From: Vulcanisaeta sp. JCM 16159
GTDB lineage: Archaea; Thermoproteota; Thermoprotei; Thermoproteales; Thermocladiaceae
DNA length: 64,000 nt
Direction of reading: 5' to 3'
Assembly: GCF_001316265.1 (NCBI RefSeq)
Contig: NZ_BBDN01000004.1
Span: 62,001-126,000 of the forward strand
Each line of letters starts with the position of its first letter. The stretch's first letter is position 1. The position numbers and the translations under genes were made by a program. This document shows, in pieces, positions 10,558-21,784 of this stretch. The notes below the pieces were generated by a model. It saw only the letters and a list, made by a program, of their open reading frames with translations. It was not told the DNA's origin and made no database searches.

Positions 10558-11414
10558 ATGATGAGTAAGAGGGAGGAGAAGGTAGATGACATTAAGAAGA
10601 ATGTATTAACGGTCAGGGTTGCGAGGAAGGAATTACCTGACATTGGTGAACTGGTTATTGGGACAGTATATAGGATATTGGAGCACGGGGCATACGTGCT
10701 TCTGGATGAATATGGAGGTTTAGAGGCATATGCACCAATCAATGAGGTTGTTCAGTCCTGGTTTCACGACATTAAAGATTACTTAAGGCCTGGGCAAAAG
10801 ACCGTGTTTAGAGTTATCAGGGTTGATGCCAGGAGAAAACTCGTTGATGTTTCGTTCAGGAAGGTTAGGGAGGAGGAGAAAAAAAAGAAAAGCTGACCAG
10901 GTGGAAGAGAACACTCAGGGGTGTTAAGCTCCTTGAACTTGTTGCCAAGAAATTAAACATACCACTTGACAAGGCTCTTCAGGAGTTTGGATGGAAACTG
11001 GAGGATTACTACGGGGACTTCTTATCGATCTTCGAGAACGTGGTTAAGTACGGCCCTGATGACCTTAGGAAATTAGGCCTTAGTGATGATGTTATTAATG
11101 CCATTATGGAGATTGCCAAGGAGAGGGTTGAGGTTGAGCCCATGGAGATTTCTGGAATAATTAGAGTAATTAGTATTAAGCCTGACGGTGTTAAGCATGT
11201 TAGGGACGTACTGCTCAAGGCCATGGAATTGGCTAGAAAAGAGGGTGCCGAAAGCGTTAAGATATACACAATCGGTCCCCCTAGGTATAGGATAGACATT
11301 GTTGGTAAGGATCCAAAGAAGCTCGAGCAGCTACTCAAGGATGTGGTTAACCTGGTCACCACCGAGATTAAGAAGAGGGGTGGTGAGGCAAGTTTCACAA
11401 GAATAAGTGAGTAG
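10558..11414 (+). CDS. eif2a: Translation initiation factor 2 alpha subunit (one frame break)
   Basis: Alpha subunit of aIF2, which brings initiator tRNA to the ribosome. The N-terminal S1 domain (GELVIGTVYRILEHGAYVLLDEYGG) is followed by a helical domain and the C-terminal alpha-beta domain (IRVISIKPDGVKHVRDVLL). The frame is lost in an A-rich run near 10878-10890 (GAG-AAA repeats) and resumes at LTRWKRTLRGVKLLEL. Combined length about 285 residues is normal. Two ATGs at 10558/10561 serve as start. Confidence 0.93.
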
Positions 11415-11440
11415 TTTGGGTGTTGGTTATGGATTCAATA

Positions 11441-11658
11441 ATGAGGAGATGCAGGAACTGCGGTAGGTACACAATGAGGAGGATAAGTGCCCATACTGCG
11501 GCGGCGAACTCGAGGTACCGCATCCACCCAAGTACTCACCTGATGATAAGTACGGTAAGTATAGGCTGATCATGAAGATAATGAGCGGTAAGATTAGACT
11601 TAACCAGGATATTATAAATGCAATAATTTCAGGGCCACCAAGTCCTAAAACTCAGTAA
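11441..11658 (+). CDS. nop10: H/ACA ribonucleoprotein subunit Nop10 (one frame break)
   Basis: Component of box H/ACA particles that pseudouridylate rRNA. Begins MRRCRNCGRYTMR; after a missing G near 11483 it continues EDKCPYCGGELEVPHPPKY and SPDDKYGKYRLIM, the zinc-ribbon-like and basic Nop10 signatures. The usual protein is about 60 residues; here about 12 extra residues (IINAIISGPPSPKTQ region) follow. It directly follows aIF2-alpha, the classical archaeal neighbour, and ends 2 bases from the convergent aglB gene. Confidence 0.88.
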
Positions 11659-11659
11659 G

Positions 11660-14027
11660 TTATTGCGTCAGTGTTTGATTACGTGCTAATGCCTCAAGAA
11701 CACTATAATTAATCTTATAGATTATAACCCAACCATACGGCCTAGATACATAGACCAATTGGGCCCAGGGCGGTGGTTGCAGTAGGAGGTATGGAGGTGT
11801 TGTTGGCCCACTATAACCAGGTGCAGGAAGATACTCTAATTTAAGGGTGTAGTTTGCCCCTGGCATAAGTACAGGTACACTTTCAAATGCCCAAAAGGCC
11901 GGTATATCATTAGACGTGCACGTGGCCCATACGAAGTATGACGATTCAGTAACCTCCGAGTTAAACATTAGGTTATAGAGTGTGACATTGTAAGCTGCGT
12001 AGTAATTCAATGCATCATTAGCATATGGTACATAAATATAACTATTCAATATACCTGGTAAATTAACTTGTTCATACGATATGAAGTTACTAAATATGTA
12101 ATTGTTTGTGTAGCCGGCTATTCTAGCCATCCAATAGCTCTTTGCAAAGTCGCCACCCGCCGGGTACTCAGGTATGAGAATGCATAATTCCGGGTATAAT
12201 GATTCCGCCCCATAATAGTTGTTGTAATAACTTGATGCGTTTACGATTATCATAGTGTATGGTTCAAAGATTAATATGTACTGGGGATCATGAAGTTCAT
12301 TTAGTTTCTCCAGAACGCCCGTATAATTATATGGGTTAGACATGAAGAAGCTACCTATCAATGCTATCTGCGTACTATTCACAGTTGAGTTATCAGCCAA
12401 GCTGGTCCTATTTCCTATTATTGAGATCCAGTACCCATAATCCCACCATGAAAGCACGGTTGCGTTTGTGGGCGTGTTATACGATAACCATCGAAGTGCA
12501 TCTAACCAGTCAGGTGTCGGTATTGGTGGCGATACTGTACTAACTATTTGCTGAGGCATGATGGTTGTCGAAAGCGCAGGTTGTATATTAATTATTAGGG
12601 CAATAGCCATCACGATACCGAGTAAAGACGCTATGGATAATCCAATAATAATGCGCCTATTTAGGCAAGTTCCGTGAGCTTCACGAAGCCGTATGCCGTG
12701 GCGGGCACCCAGAATAGTCCGAGCAGCATGAATAGCCAGACCTCAGACGATGCGAAGTAAGCCGCGGCCAGTGACCCAAGGCTAATTAGTATTGCTGGGA
12801 GTGATAGTGACATTATCGAGAGTAGTATTGTGTATATTACGAATGGTACTGTTATTGAGACATTATACATACTTTGTTGAAGAGGCGATGGGGAGTGCTC
12901 AGCAACGCTCTGTACGATGGCGTTCCTGGCGAGTGGTGATAATGCGCCAAGGAACTTACCACCTATCGATGTGAAGCTTAGTCCTATTACGGCAACCACG
13001 AGCACGACTATCGCTATAAGGAAGTACCTGACCACTGGAACCATGATCCTCGGGTACTTTGGGTATAGCTTAATTAGAGCATAGGCTATTATTGAAAATA
13101 GCAATGCAGCGTTCGCCACACCACCCATTCCGGATATTAATGTGTGGAAGCCATACCTAGGCGTTATGGCTACAAAGGCCGAGAATCCAAGGTCAGTGAG
13201 TACGTAGGTTATGACCAACTTATCGATAGTGAATGGTAGGCTCTGTCTCCTGGCAATCCTAATGAGTAGGTAAAGCAGTATTATTATTGTGAATAATCCA
13301 TAGAAGTTCCATAGGAATACGTAGGAACCCCACACCCAAGTCGTTATTCCATTAAATATTGCCGAGAGTACGGCAAAGAGTATCCAATAATTATCCTTTC
13401 TGATTAATGACTCGATATAGAAGGCAATGCCTAAGGTGGCTATGAATTGGAATATTGGCTCAGCCGCGAACCAACCGGCTGTACCTCTCTCAAGAAGCAT
13501 TGTTGAAAATACTGACCATAAAGCCGCCAATAGTCCAACGTACTTGCCACCAAGTCTATAGCCGAGGTAAAACATCGCTGGGACGACTGCCGCATTGGCT
13601 ATTGCTGGGAGTAGAATAACTGACTGTAGTAGGTCGAAGCCGAAGTGCGATAATACCTTATACGTAAGTACACCGAGCCAGGAAACACCTGGCGATAGTA
13701 TTATAGTCCAATTAACACCCCACGGATACCAGAAGTGCGTGAATAATGCGCCGTAGCCCTTATGAAGCCACCAAAGGAGCCCCTTGATAGTTCCGTACTT
13801 AAGCATTTGCTCGGTCATGAAGAGCCTTATGTATGGGTCGAACTCGTTTATATACCAACCATAGAGTAGCACGGGTATAGCCTTAGGTAGTAGGCGAGTA
13901 ATGTGAAGGAGGCTATGGCTGAGAGTATGGCAATCCACTGCGTAACCCTCACGTCAAGCGGTACGGTAGGCATTACCTGAGCAATAGTCTCCACCCTAAC
14001 CTTACCAGCTGTCTTCGCCTTACTCAT
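11660..14027 (-). CDS. aglB: Oligosaccharyltransferase, STT3/AglB type (two frame breaks)
   Basis: Transfers a lipid-linked glycan to Asn-X-Ser/Thr of secreted proteins. From the start MSKAKTAGKVRVETIAQ (14027), a first helix is followed by the acidic catalytic motif INEFDPYIRL, about ten more membrane helices, then a C-terminal soluble domain with the hallmark WWDYGYWI. Total about 789 residues. Frame breaks lie near 13890 and near 12650, between the membrane and soluble parts. Surface proteins nearby (peptide-binding protein, 44924 gene) are rich in NxT/S sites. The gene ends 2 bases from nop10, tail to tail. Confidence 0.93.
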
Positions 14028-14107
14028 TACGGCTTGATCAAATAATCAATTTAAAAGTATTTTTCACAGGCAGGGTACGAAAAACAAATTAGTATGCAGA
14101 TGAGGCG

Positions 14108-14920
14108 TTGACCGTGGAGTGCATCGAATTGGGTAACAATGTTTCTCAAGCCATAATATGCAGGAGGGGTGCGTATTTACTCAAGTGGTCTGTCTTGGGT
14201 AAGGACGTGATACTGCCGGGTAATCGCGACAAACCGACGTGGAGTGGTATGGCGATAATGATACCGTTCGCGAATAGGGTGAGGGGTGGGGAGTATGAGT
14301 TTGAGGGTGTAAAGTATTACCTGCCCAGGAATGAGGAGGGTCACGCAATTCATGGGCTCGTCCTGAATGAGGAGTGGGATGTCATATCCATAGGCGAGGA
14401 TAATGTAGCACTTAGGTATATTCTTAACCACCCTGGTTACCCGACTGAATTAACATCAATAATTAAGTACGCACTTAATGATAGGGGTCTTAATGTTGAG
14501 ATTATTGTACGAAATACGGGACTCAGAAATGCACCGCTAGTTGTCGGTGCTCACCCATACTTCATAGTTAGTGATGATTGGCGGATGAGAGTCCAAGGGA
14601 ATACGCAGATTTGTGAGTCGATTAACAAAATACCAACTGGTAAATTAATACCATTTAACTTAAGCGATGCTGTAAGGAGGGAGTTCGATGACTGCTTCCT
14701 AATAAGCGGCGACATAACGTTGGAATCCCAATACTCAATCATAAGGATAGTAAGGCGCAACATGCCCTATGTCCAAATATTCACGGGAGTACCCAACGCA
14801 GTTGCCATAGAGCCAATGAGCGGCGCGCCGGATGCGTACCACAATGGTATGGGATTAACCATAATAAAACCAGGTGAGGAAGGGAGGTACGGCTTCACAG
14901 TAAATATCTTGAGGATCTAA
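14108..14920 (+). CDS. galM: Aldose 1-epimerase (galactose mutarotase)
   Basis: Interconverts alpha and beta anomers of hexoses, feeding galactose into the Leloir pathway whose galK and galT lie at 50.6-52.8 kb. 270 residues with family motifs PFANRVRGGEYEFEG, GHAIHGLV, VVGAHPYF (catalytic His) and AIEPMSGAPDAY (Glu). The start is TTG 14108; GTG 14114 is an alternative. Complete, single open frame. Transcribed divergently from aglB; substrate range beyond galactose or glucose cannot be told. Confidence 0.88.
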   Translation: MTVECIELGNNVSQAIICRRGAYLLKWSVLGKDVILPGNRDKPTWSGMAIMIPFANRVRGGEYEFEGVKYYLPRNEEGHAIHGLVLNEEWDVISIGEDNVALRYILNHPGYPTELTSIIKYALNDRGLNVEIIVRNTGLRNAPLVVGAHPYFIVSDDWRMRVQGNTQICESINKIPTGKLIPFNLSDAVRREFDDCFLISGDITLESQYSIIRIVRRNMPYVQIFTGVPNAVAIEPMSGAPDAYHNGMGLTIIKPGEEGRYGFTVNILRI

Positions 14921-14960
14921 ACGAGAAAAACTAAAAAAATCAATAATCTACACCATACTT

Positions 14961-15035
14961 GGCCCCGTAGCTCAGCATGGATAGAGCGGCGGCCTTCTAA
15001 GCCGTAGGTCGTGGGTTCAAATCCCACCGGGGCCG
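14961..15035 (+). tRNA. tRNA-Arg (anticodon UCU)
   Basis: Complete cloverleaf without intron: acceptor GGCCCCG/CGGGGCC, anticodon stem GCGGC/GCCGT around the loop CTTCTAA giving anticodon TCT, T-arm GTGGG-TTCAAAT-CCCAC, discriminator G. No CCA is encoded. A T-rich tract follows and probably terminates transcription. Confidence 0.95.
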
Positions 15036-15231
15036 CTAGTTTTTGCTTTATTCTCATTTTTATTCTCATTACTTCATTTACATGCTATAACGGGCTTCTC
15101 GTTAACCGAATTAATTTTAATCGCTTCGCATTACATATGCGATAATGGGTGATAAAGGTTTCTGGTCGCTGATTAATGATGAAACCCTGCCCATCATGAT
15201 AAAGAATCAAGATATTACATTACTACAGGGG

Positions 15232-15711
15232 TTAGGTTTTATTTAGGTTCTTCAAAAATTCTCTCAATTTCCCTATTAACTCAAACACAGTCTCCCTATG
15301 CGCCTCAAATTCCTCCCTATCCATGAAGTTATGGTAGAAGTTTGCCTGTAGTCTCTTAACCATGCTGAAGTTCGTTAGGATTAATTTATCCTTTGTCTCC
15401 TTGTACAGCCTTCCAATTATTACGTCGTAGTCCCTGTGGCTGTAGTGTTCCCAGCCCCTTGACTCGTCTATGGCGTTGAGCAGTGCCGTAACCGCGCCCC
15501 AGTACTTCTCGCCGGCCTGGGCAAGGTCGCCCTTATTATACAATTCCTCAGCAGCCCTGAGGTAATCTTCGTGAAGCCTCAGGTACAACTCAACCCTACG
15601 TTGAGTATCAAGCCTCTCGGCCACTAAATCAACTATGAACTCCTCAATATCTCTACCGTTAGCCAACTCCCTAAGTAGCTCTGTGATCATGGGTGATAAT
15701 GCCAATGCCAT
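15232..15711 (-). CDS. PaREP1 family protein
   Basis: Helical protein of 159 residues resembling the PaREP1 (Pyrobaculum aerophilum repeat 1) family, an expanded crenarchaeal group thought to be HEPN-like. Visible features are LHEDYLRAAEELYNKGDLAQAGEKYWGAV, the family's amphipathic helices, then the Trp/His-rich middle and a C-terminal helix (ETVFELIGKLREFLKNL). The role is unknown; paralogues often lie in accessory regions. A second, frame-broken member occurs at 57743-58253. Start at ATG 15711. Confidence 0.75.
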   Translation of the reverse strand: MALALSPMITELLRELANGRDIEEFIVDLVAERLDTQRRVELYLRLHEDYLRAAEELYNKGDLAQAGEKYWGAVTALLNAIDESRGWEHYSHRDYDVIIGRLYKETKDKLILTNFSMVKRLQANFYHNFMDREEFEAHRETVFELIGKLREFLKNLNKT

Positions 15712-15749
15712 ATATTAAATAAGTGCTAGAGATTTTAATTGGTAGGTCT

Positions 15750-16679
15750 TTACTCCTCGCTGATGTACTTACGTAGTGCGAATAGTACTCCTAGTGTCAT
15801 TAGTAGTACCATGAATGACGTTATGTACTCAATATTCATTGGCAGTACGAAAATACCCCCTCTCCTCAACCCAGATAGGAGCATTCTATACGCTAGGTAT
15901 GAGAATATTGAGAGGAGGAGCGCCTTTATTGTGGAGCCCCTGGCCTTGGGTAGTATGTGCGTTGATACGTTAGCGCCAATCACGATACCCATCACTGACG
16001 CCATCGCCATGAACGGCTGTATATAGCCAAAGAACCAATAAAGCGTCCCGCTCGTCGCCGCAGTTACGCCAACTATTAGGTTACTGGTTGCTGAGGCCAC
16101 TTTAATGGGTAATTCCGCGGCCCAGTAAAGGGCTAGCATGTTTATTGGTCCACCGCCAATCCCAAGGAGGCCCGATATTAATCCACCGAAGAGCATTATC
16201 CCCCATGCCCTCATTAAACCGCCTCTCCTTACTCCATAATTAACATACACCTTCAATGCCTGATCAAGATAGGAACCAGTGATTACGTAAGAATCCCTTA
16301 CACTTATTGGTAATGCAGTCATTACATGCTGCCTAGGCTTAGCTACGAGAGCCATGGCCATGTACATGACGCCGCTAAATATTAAGTAAAGTATCCAATT
16401 ATAGCCGGAGCTGATTATGTGATACGCCATTAACGACCCTATTATAGCCCCTGTGGTCCCCGCCGAGGATAATACCATGAACACCCTAACGTTTGGTATC
16501 CCCATCCTCAGGAACCTCGAGCCAGCCACTATTGACGTAGATAACGCCGACACCAGACTAATGCCTGCCGCGTACTGTATTGGCAAGTTGAGCAGAACCG
16601 TCAATAACGGCGTCAGAATGACTGCGCCCCCAAGCCCAAGTAAAGCACCAAGTAAACCTGAGACTAACCCGCAAATCAT
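15750..16679 (-). CDS. TauE/SafE family anion permease (second copy)
   Basis: Membrane permease of the sulfite exporter TauE/SafE (DUF81) family, members of which move sulfite, sulfoacetate or related organosulfur anions. 309 residues and about eight helices in two repeats, each with the glycine-rich signature (GLLGALLGLGGAVILTPLL and GLISGLLGIGGG). The region just upstream in frame (PSLAILGL) continues the first helix, so the true N-terminus may be some residues earlier with a non-ATG start or a frame break. It follows the DUF1634 segment of a paralogous gene. Sulfite export fits the genome's sulfate reduction, but the substrate is not shown. Confidence 0.8.
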   Translation of the reverse strand: MICGLVSGLLGALLGLGGAVILTPLLTVLLNLPIQYAAGISLVSALSTSIVAGSRFLRMGIPNVRVFMVLSSAGTTGAIIGSLMAYHIISSGYNWILYLIFSGVMYMAMALVAKPRQHVMTALPISVRDSYVITGSYLDQALKVYVNYGVRRGGLMRAWGIMLFGGLISGLLGIGGGPINMLALYWAAELPIKVASATSNLIVGVTAATSGTLYWFFGYIQPFMAMASVMGIVIGANVSTHILPKARGSTIKALLLSIFSYLAYRMLLSGLRRGGIFVLPMNIEYITSFMVLLMTLGVLFALRKYISEE

Positions 16680-16729
16680 TATTAATCCCAGGATTGCCAG
16701 GCTTGGGTGAGTACGTACATGTTTATCAC

Positions 16730-18144
16730 CTATTTATGCAACACCATCAGTGGTAACACGAATATTGCGAGGAATAGATTGATCAGCGTCACTGCCGCAA
16801 GTACCGTATACAATACATCCCTTTCCATGGCGAATCTAACGAGGTTCAGCGACACCATTATCACAGGTATCGCAATAAGCACCAGTAATCCTGTGAGCAT
16901 CATGCTTAGTCCGTCAAGTTTCAAATCGCCAGCAACGACGCTCATTATTGATATTGCCGAGGTGTCGACATGAGCATTGGGATCAACGATCTTATTAAGC
17001 GATATCCCTAGCCCACCACCGTGGATGAAGATGAGTATGAGCCTAGCACTAATAGGGCAATGCTTATGAGGACTCCATACTTAAGGAGACTACTGGTTAT
17101 GTTTATGAACTTAAGCTCAATCCTCCCCGGGTTCTCAGGTTGAGCTTGATAAATACTTAACGTGATGTCCTGGATTTCCTTATACTTATACGTGAATATG
17201 AAGTAGAGAGAAATTATTATTACTGACGCAAATACTGCCGCAATGATGTTTCTCTCCATTGACGTTATTGGCAGTATGCCCTCCCTACCGAGGCCCCTAA
17301 GGACCATCCTAAAGCCCAAATAGGCCAGTATTGCCACGAAGACCCACCTAACCTGCCTATTGGTCACGTACATGAGCATCCTAGTGCCAATCCTTGAACC
17401 CAATAGAACGCCTATTGCCGTGCACGCAGCTATGAATGGGCTTATGTAACCAAAGAACCAATACAGCGAGCCACTGGTCGCCGCCGTTACCCCTATCATG
17501 AAGTTGCTCGTTGTTGTGCTCACCTTCATGGGTAGGTTCATTCCCCAATCCATGGCGAGGACCTTTAGGGCGCCACTACCAATACCCAACAAACCACTAA
17601 TGAAGCCGGCAAACAGCATTATTAGCCAACCAAGCCACCACCTAATTCCCCAGTACCTGTACCAAATCTTCAGTGCCGGATCATAACATACGCCATAGAG
17701 TCTAAACGCCCTCGTGGTCCGGTCGGGATTCCTCGGTGGCGGTAATTCACAAGTGCTTCTTTGTACTGTGGGGATTATCGACGCCAGGAGTACTAAACCA
17801 AATATTACGTATATTATCCAGGTAAGGTGATGAGTATATACGTAGTTCGCAGTTAACGAACCTACTATTGCGCCGGTCGTTGTTGCCGTTACTAGGCTAA
17901 TGCCTATCCTATCATTAGCCAATCTCTTCCTAACGTAGACACTAGCCGAGCCTGCCGATGTGGATATTGTCGATATTAATGCAGAGCCTGTAGCATATAT
18001 TATTGGTACACTCAGAAATAGTGTTAATACCGGTGTTAGAACGACACCGCCACCAAGCCCAGCCAATGCGCCAAGGATACCAGCTACGATACCGGCTGCT
18101 ATGAACTCCAACATTTTTATCAAATCAAAAATGAGGCTCATCAT
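16730..18144 (-). CDS. TauE/SafE permease joined to a DUF1634 domain (one frame break)
   Basis: The first 330 or so residues are a TauE/SafE permease (GILGALAGLGGGVVLTPVLTL and FISGLLGIGSGALKVL motifs). The same frame runs on without a Met into a segment whose helix KYGVLISIALLVLGS begins a DUF1634-like membrane domain; after a frame break near 17005-17050 it continues (GLGISLNKIVDPNAHVDTSAI ... LVLIAIPVIMVSLNLV ... INLFLAIFVLPLMVLH). DUF1634 proteins usually accompany TauE/SafE permeases as separate small genes in archaea, so this may be a fusion or two overlapping genes. Paralogue of the next gene downstream. Confidence 0.75.
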
Positions 18145-18356
18145 TAGTCAAAAGCTTGACTTCACGATATATAAATATTGTTACACAACCTTGTACGTTA
18201 AACGGAAAATAATTTAGTAATTATCCTGAAAACTATTGAATAATTTAATCATAATTGAATGCATTAATTAATAATTATTCATAAATAGTTAATAATTAAG
18301 AGAATTGAATATAAATATGAACAACTATTTTAATTCTATATAACGTATTTGCATCA

Positions 18357-20856
18357 TTACCTAGAAATGCCAAATCTTCCAAGCATTAGCTTCGCCTTAT
18401 CATTAATTGCGAAGTTAACGAATAGGCAATAGAGCGTTATTGCTGCATATTCCTGCCAGGTTATCGGCGTTAGTAAGTGTCCCCATGGCCCGGGTAGTCC
18501 CGTCAATGCTATGAATGCAACAACGACGAGATCAACTATTGATGATATTACTAACCATTTACCAGGCCTTGAAACCCAGAATGGCCCCCTCTCCCTGACT
18601 ATGAATGGCGTAAGTATGCCCATGTACATCATCGCCGTGAAGTAGTAGGTATGTAGTACATGTATGTTACTTATGTGGAAGTAATCCAGGGCTAGGAATA
18701 ATAATCCAAACATCTCGGCAACAGTGAATACCCCAAGCCCGACACCGAGCTTCACGAGCTTAGGCACATCCCACTTCTCTGGCGTTGGTGATCCCTTAGC
18801 ATTGTCCGTGGATAACGATATGGTTACGAAGTCTATCAGGAATAGGAAGAGGGTCACGTCGAGGGCGGAGACTGTGTATATCGGGTTATGCCAGAATAGT
18901 GCCGATATTAGGAATGCCAGGGTTACGAATACGGCTATCTCAAAGGTCTTAACAACCTTATTTAGTATCCACGTAACAATCCTTTGGAACGTGGATCTAC
19001 CAATCCTAACAAGCTCCACAATACCCGCAAGGCCCTCCACGGTCAATACAACACTAGCGGCCGCCTTAGCCACATCGGTCGCATTACTGACGGCTATACC
19101 AACCTCGGCTTGCTTGAGGGCTGGCGAATCATTAACGCCATCACCCGTCATGCCGGTTATCTGCTTAGCTGCCTGAAGGCTCTTAACGATGAAGTACTTA
19201 TCCTCTGGTAGATCTCAGCAAATACGTCAGCCTCCTCAGCAAGCTTGGCCGCCCTCTGGGGATCCTTCTCCAGTAATTCCTTCAATTCCTTACCAGATAC
19301 TACATTCTCGCCCAAGCCTATCATCTTGGCGATCTCCCTAGCGATGGGTTTAGCATCGCCGGTCAGCATCTTAACCCTAACGCCTAGGTTCCTAAGCTCC
19401 TGAATTAGCCTTGGCGTATCCTCCCTGGGCATGTCGTAAAGCGCCACCAGGCCTACCATCTCCCAGTTATCGCCATCCTCGGACTTGGCTACGCCGAGAG
19501 TCCTATAGCCACTAGCCGCGAAGGAGTTCATTATGTTCTCGATATCCTCACTCAGCCTAACCTTACACAATTCCTCGGCCAAAGTCCTAACGGCGCCTTT
19601 AGCCACCCTTAACATGCGATTGCCGTTATTCCTATCGACTACTAATGCCTCCGTGCGCCTTGTTGATGGGTCAAATGGTTTGAACTCCTTAACGTCAAAG
19701 TCATTAATTGGCAATTTCCTCTCCCTGGCAGCCCTAATGAAGGCTAGGTCTATTGGGTCCTGGTTAGCCTCCTGACTGGCCAGCGCACCGTATAGTAACA
19801 CATCATCCTCTGAGTAACCCTTCATGGGCACTACGTGGGTTACGGTGAGCCTATTGTACGTCAGGGTGCCCGTCTTGTCCGCGCAGAGTACGGTCATGGA
19901 GGCCGCATCCTCGACGGCGCTGAGCTTAGTTATTAATGCGCCCTTCCTGGCCATTTCCTGGGCCCCAACCGCCATGGTCGCCGTGAACATGGCAGGTAGT
20001 GCAACCGGTACGGCAAATACAACGAGCATTATCGCCAGTGGCAGTACGTAATCGGCTAGGAACCTTAGGCTGTGTAGGTAGAAGTAAGTTAGTGGGAACA
20101 TTACTATTACGAGAATTGAAACCATGATTAATAAAGCCGAGACAACCTTAGATATTACCTCCTCCATGTGTAGCTTAGGCCTCGCCGTTTGGACCAGCTG
20201 TACTGTCTTGCCAAAATACGTGTTTAGGCCTGTCCTTATGACGACCGCCGTAGCCTCACCCCTCCTCACGATCGAGCCTGAGTACATTACGTCACCCCTC
20301 CTCTTAGCCACAGGCATGCTCTCCCCAGTTAACGCTGATTGGTCAACCTCAACCTCCTCATTGGTTATTATCTTGGCGTCCGCCGGCACTATATCGCCAG
20401 CCCTAACCCTAATTATATCGCCGGGCACCAGGAACCTCGCTGGTAGTGCCTGCCAAGCACCATTCCTAAGGACCCTAGCCATTACCTGAAGCCTCTGCTT
20501 AAGCAACTCAACAGCCCTCGCGGCGTGCTCCTCATGAATAAACCCAATTAATGCATTAACAACGAGTAATGCGGCAATTATGTAGGCATCAACTAATCTG
20601 GCAGGGTCTATTGTTAAACCTAGTACTATGCAAACCACCATGGCGGCCTCCAACATCCACGCAGTGAACCCGGTGAACTTCTTAGCAAACTTTTTCGCTG
20701 GATGTTCCTTCTTCTCAGGTACCTCATTATAGCCATACCTCTTAACCCTCTCACTAACCTCAGTCTCACTGAGCCCAGTACTTGGTTAGTACCTAATTCT
20801 CGTAGAACTTCCTCCACAGACATAGTCTCATAATTACGAGACTTCTCAGACGACAT
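18357..20856 (-). CDS. P-type proton-exporting ATPase (three frame breaks)
   Basis: P3A-type plasma-membrane ATPase that pumps protons outward at the cost of ATP. Motifs in order: actuator TGES (DQSALTGESMPV), phosphorylation site CADKTGTLTYN, nucleotide domain with FDPSTRRTEA, MLTGDAKPIA, and the hinge MTGDGVNDSPALKQA, then the C-terminal helices with FLIDFVTISLS. About 830 residues after joining the segments at about 20770, 20660 and 19150-19210. ATG 20856 lies downstream of a TTTATAAAA box; ATG 20823 is the other candidate, immediately preceded by an AGTCTC...GAGACT palindrome. An operator-like TTATTCCAC site lies at the promoter. Proton specificity is by family resemblance. Confidence 0.88.
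20824..20843. promoter_or_regulatory. Palindrome AGTCTC...GAGACT at proton-ATPase 5' end
   Basis: AGTCTCATAA followed by TTACGAGACT: ten-base arms with one mismatch. It abuts ATG 20823, one of two possible ATPase starts. The core TCTCATAATTAYGAGA recurs as a perfect palindrome before the 21785-22411 gene, suggesting a shared operator or RNA hairpin. Confidence 0.45.
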
Positions 20857-20896
20857 AATAAAGTCATGTTTTTGACGTAATGAGGTTTTATAAATT

Positions 20897-20918
20897 TTAT
20901 TCCACATTATAGGAATTA
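20897..20918 (-). promoter_or_regulatory. YGTGDAATAA-type site before proton-ATPase gene
   Basis: On the minus strand TGTGGAATAAAA, directly upstream of the TTTATAAAA box of the ATPase promoter; the flanks form TTCC-N8-GGAA. Same motif and orientation as before the apr and dsr genes. Confidence 0.45.
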
Positions 20919-20989
20919 ATTTAGTATAAAATTCAATAATTTTGACAATTAATAAATAATAGTGAATAGAAATGCCTGTGAAAATGTGC

Positions 20990-21684
20990 CTAACCTAGCT
21001 TAATTATCGTACTTGTCAATGGCACATCCCTAAGGAGGCCCAGGTAGAAGTAATCCTCATTAGCCTCAATAACCACTAGGTTTTCATTGGGTAGTAACCT
21101 CCTGAGTATTTCATGGATTATGAAGTACTGCGTGTATGATGGTCTTTTCAACTCGTTATTAAGGATCCAAGTCCTTAACCCGTTGTAAAAGTCGGTAATT
21201 GATGCGATTATGTGCTTGGATAATTCATTCAACGCCTTATCAACCTCCCTATCATCCTTAAACTCATTCTTGAAGAGCCTTATTGTTGCACCGTTATTTA
21301 GGGCCTCATCATAAGCCATACGATGTGATCAAGGACGTGCCTACATATGAAATAGCCGTTAAAGAACCTCAATGCCTTAATGATCAATTCTACGTAATTA
21401 ACCACCAATTGCTCCTTATTCCTGGCCTTACCCAACTTCCTGCCAAGAGTCAGGGAACCATCCTCACGCATCTTTAAGTAGTCCTCAATTCGCATTACCG
21501 ATGGCCCTATTAATGACAGGTCAATTATGTACGCAGTGGGCACTAACGCGCCCCTTTCCACCCTGACTAATTGTTCCATTGGAACTATGTGAATCTTAAT
21601 AAATAGGTCGGCCCTCTCCCTAATCAATGAATTTGGTTCGAACAACCTGACCTTAGCCACTGCGCCTTCAATGATGCTATTCAT
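20990..21684 (-). CDS. Conserved-looking protein of unknown family, paralogue A (one frame break)
   Basis: No family recognised. About 231 residues from ATG 21684 (MNSIIEGAVAKVRLFEP), which sits just after a TATATATT box. Shares with the next gene upstream the block ADLFIKIHIVPMEQL (there AELFIKIHIVPID) and FNGYFICRHVLDHIVWL (there FRGYLLCGDVLNYLIWA), so the two are tandem duplicates. The frame breaks near 21305. Mostly helical; no membrane segment. It lies between the proton ATPase and its own paralogue, and has an ATTCCACA-N5-TGTGGAAT operator-like repeat at its promoter. Confidence 0.65.
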
Positions 21685-21733
21685 TATGCTGGTGTTACTC
21701 ACAATAATATATACATAAAAATATTTATTAATA

Positions 21734-21756
21734 CTATTCCACAATTCATGTGGAAT
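21734..21756 (-). promoter_or_regulatory. Perfect inverted repeat ATTCCACA-N5-TGTGGAAT
   Basis: Eight-base arms around ATTCA (21736-21756), just upstream of the TATA box of the paralogue A gene. Arm sequence and 5-base spacer are the same as in the repeat before aprM (31816-31835). Confidence 0.6.
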
Positions 21757-21784
21757 TAAGTATGATGAAACTGCAATAGAATGA

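Noticed and set aside
15145-15246. 33-codon ORF MGDKGFWSLIND on the plus strand after tRNA-Arg
   Set aside because: Overlaps the end of the convergent PaREP1 gene, has no clear promoter and no recognisable features; too short to support.
18165-18356. AT-rich region with repeated TTAATAATTA as a possible replication origin
   Set aside because: Only two short direct repeats and no Orc1/Cdc6 gene or origin recognition boxes seen; it is probably just an intergenic promoter or terminator region.
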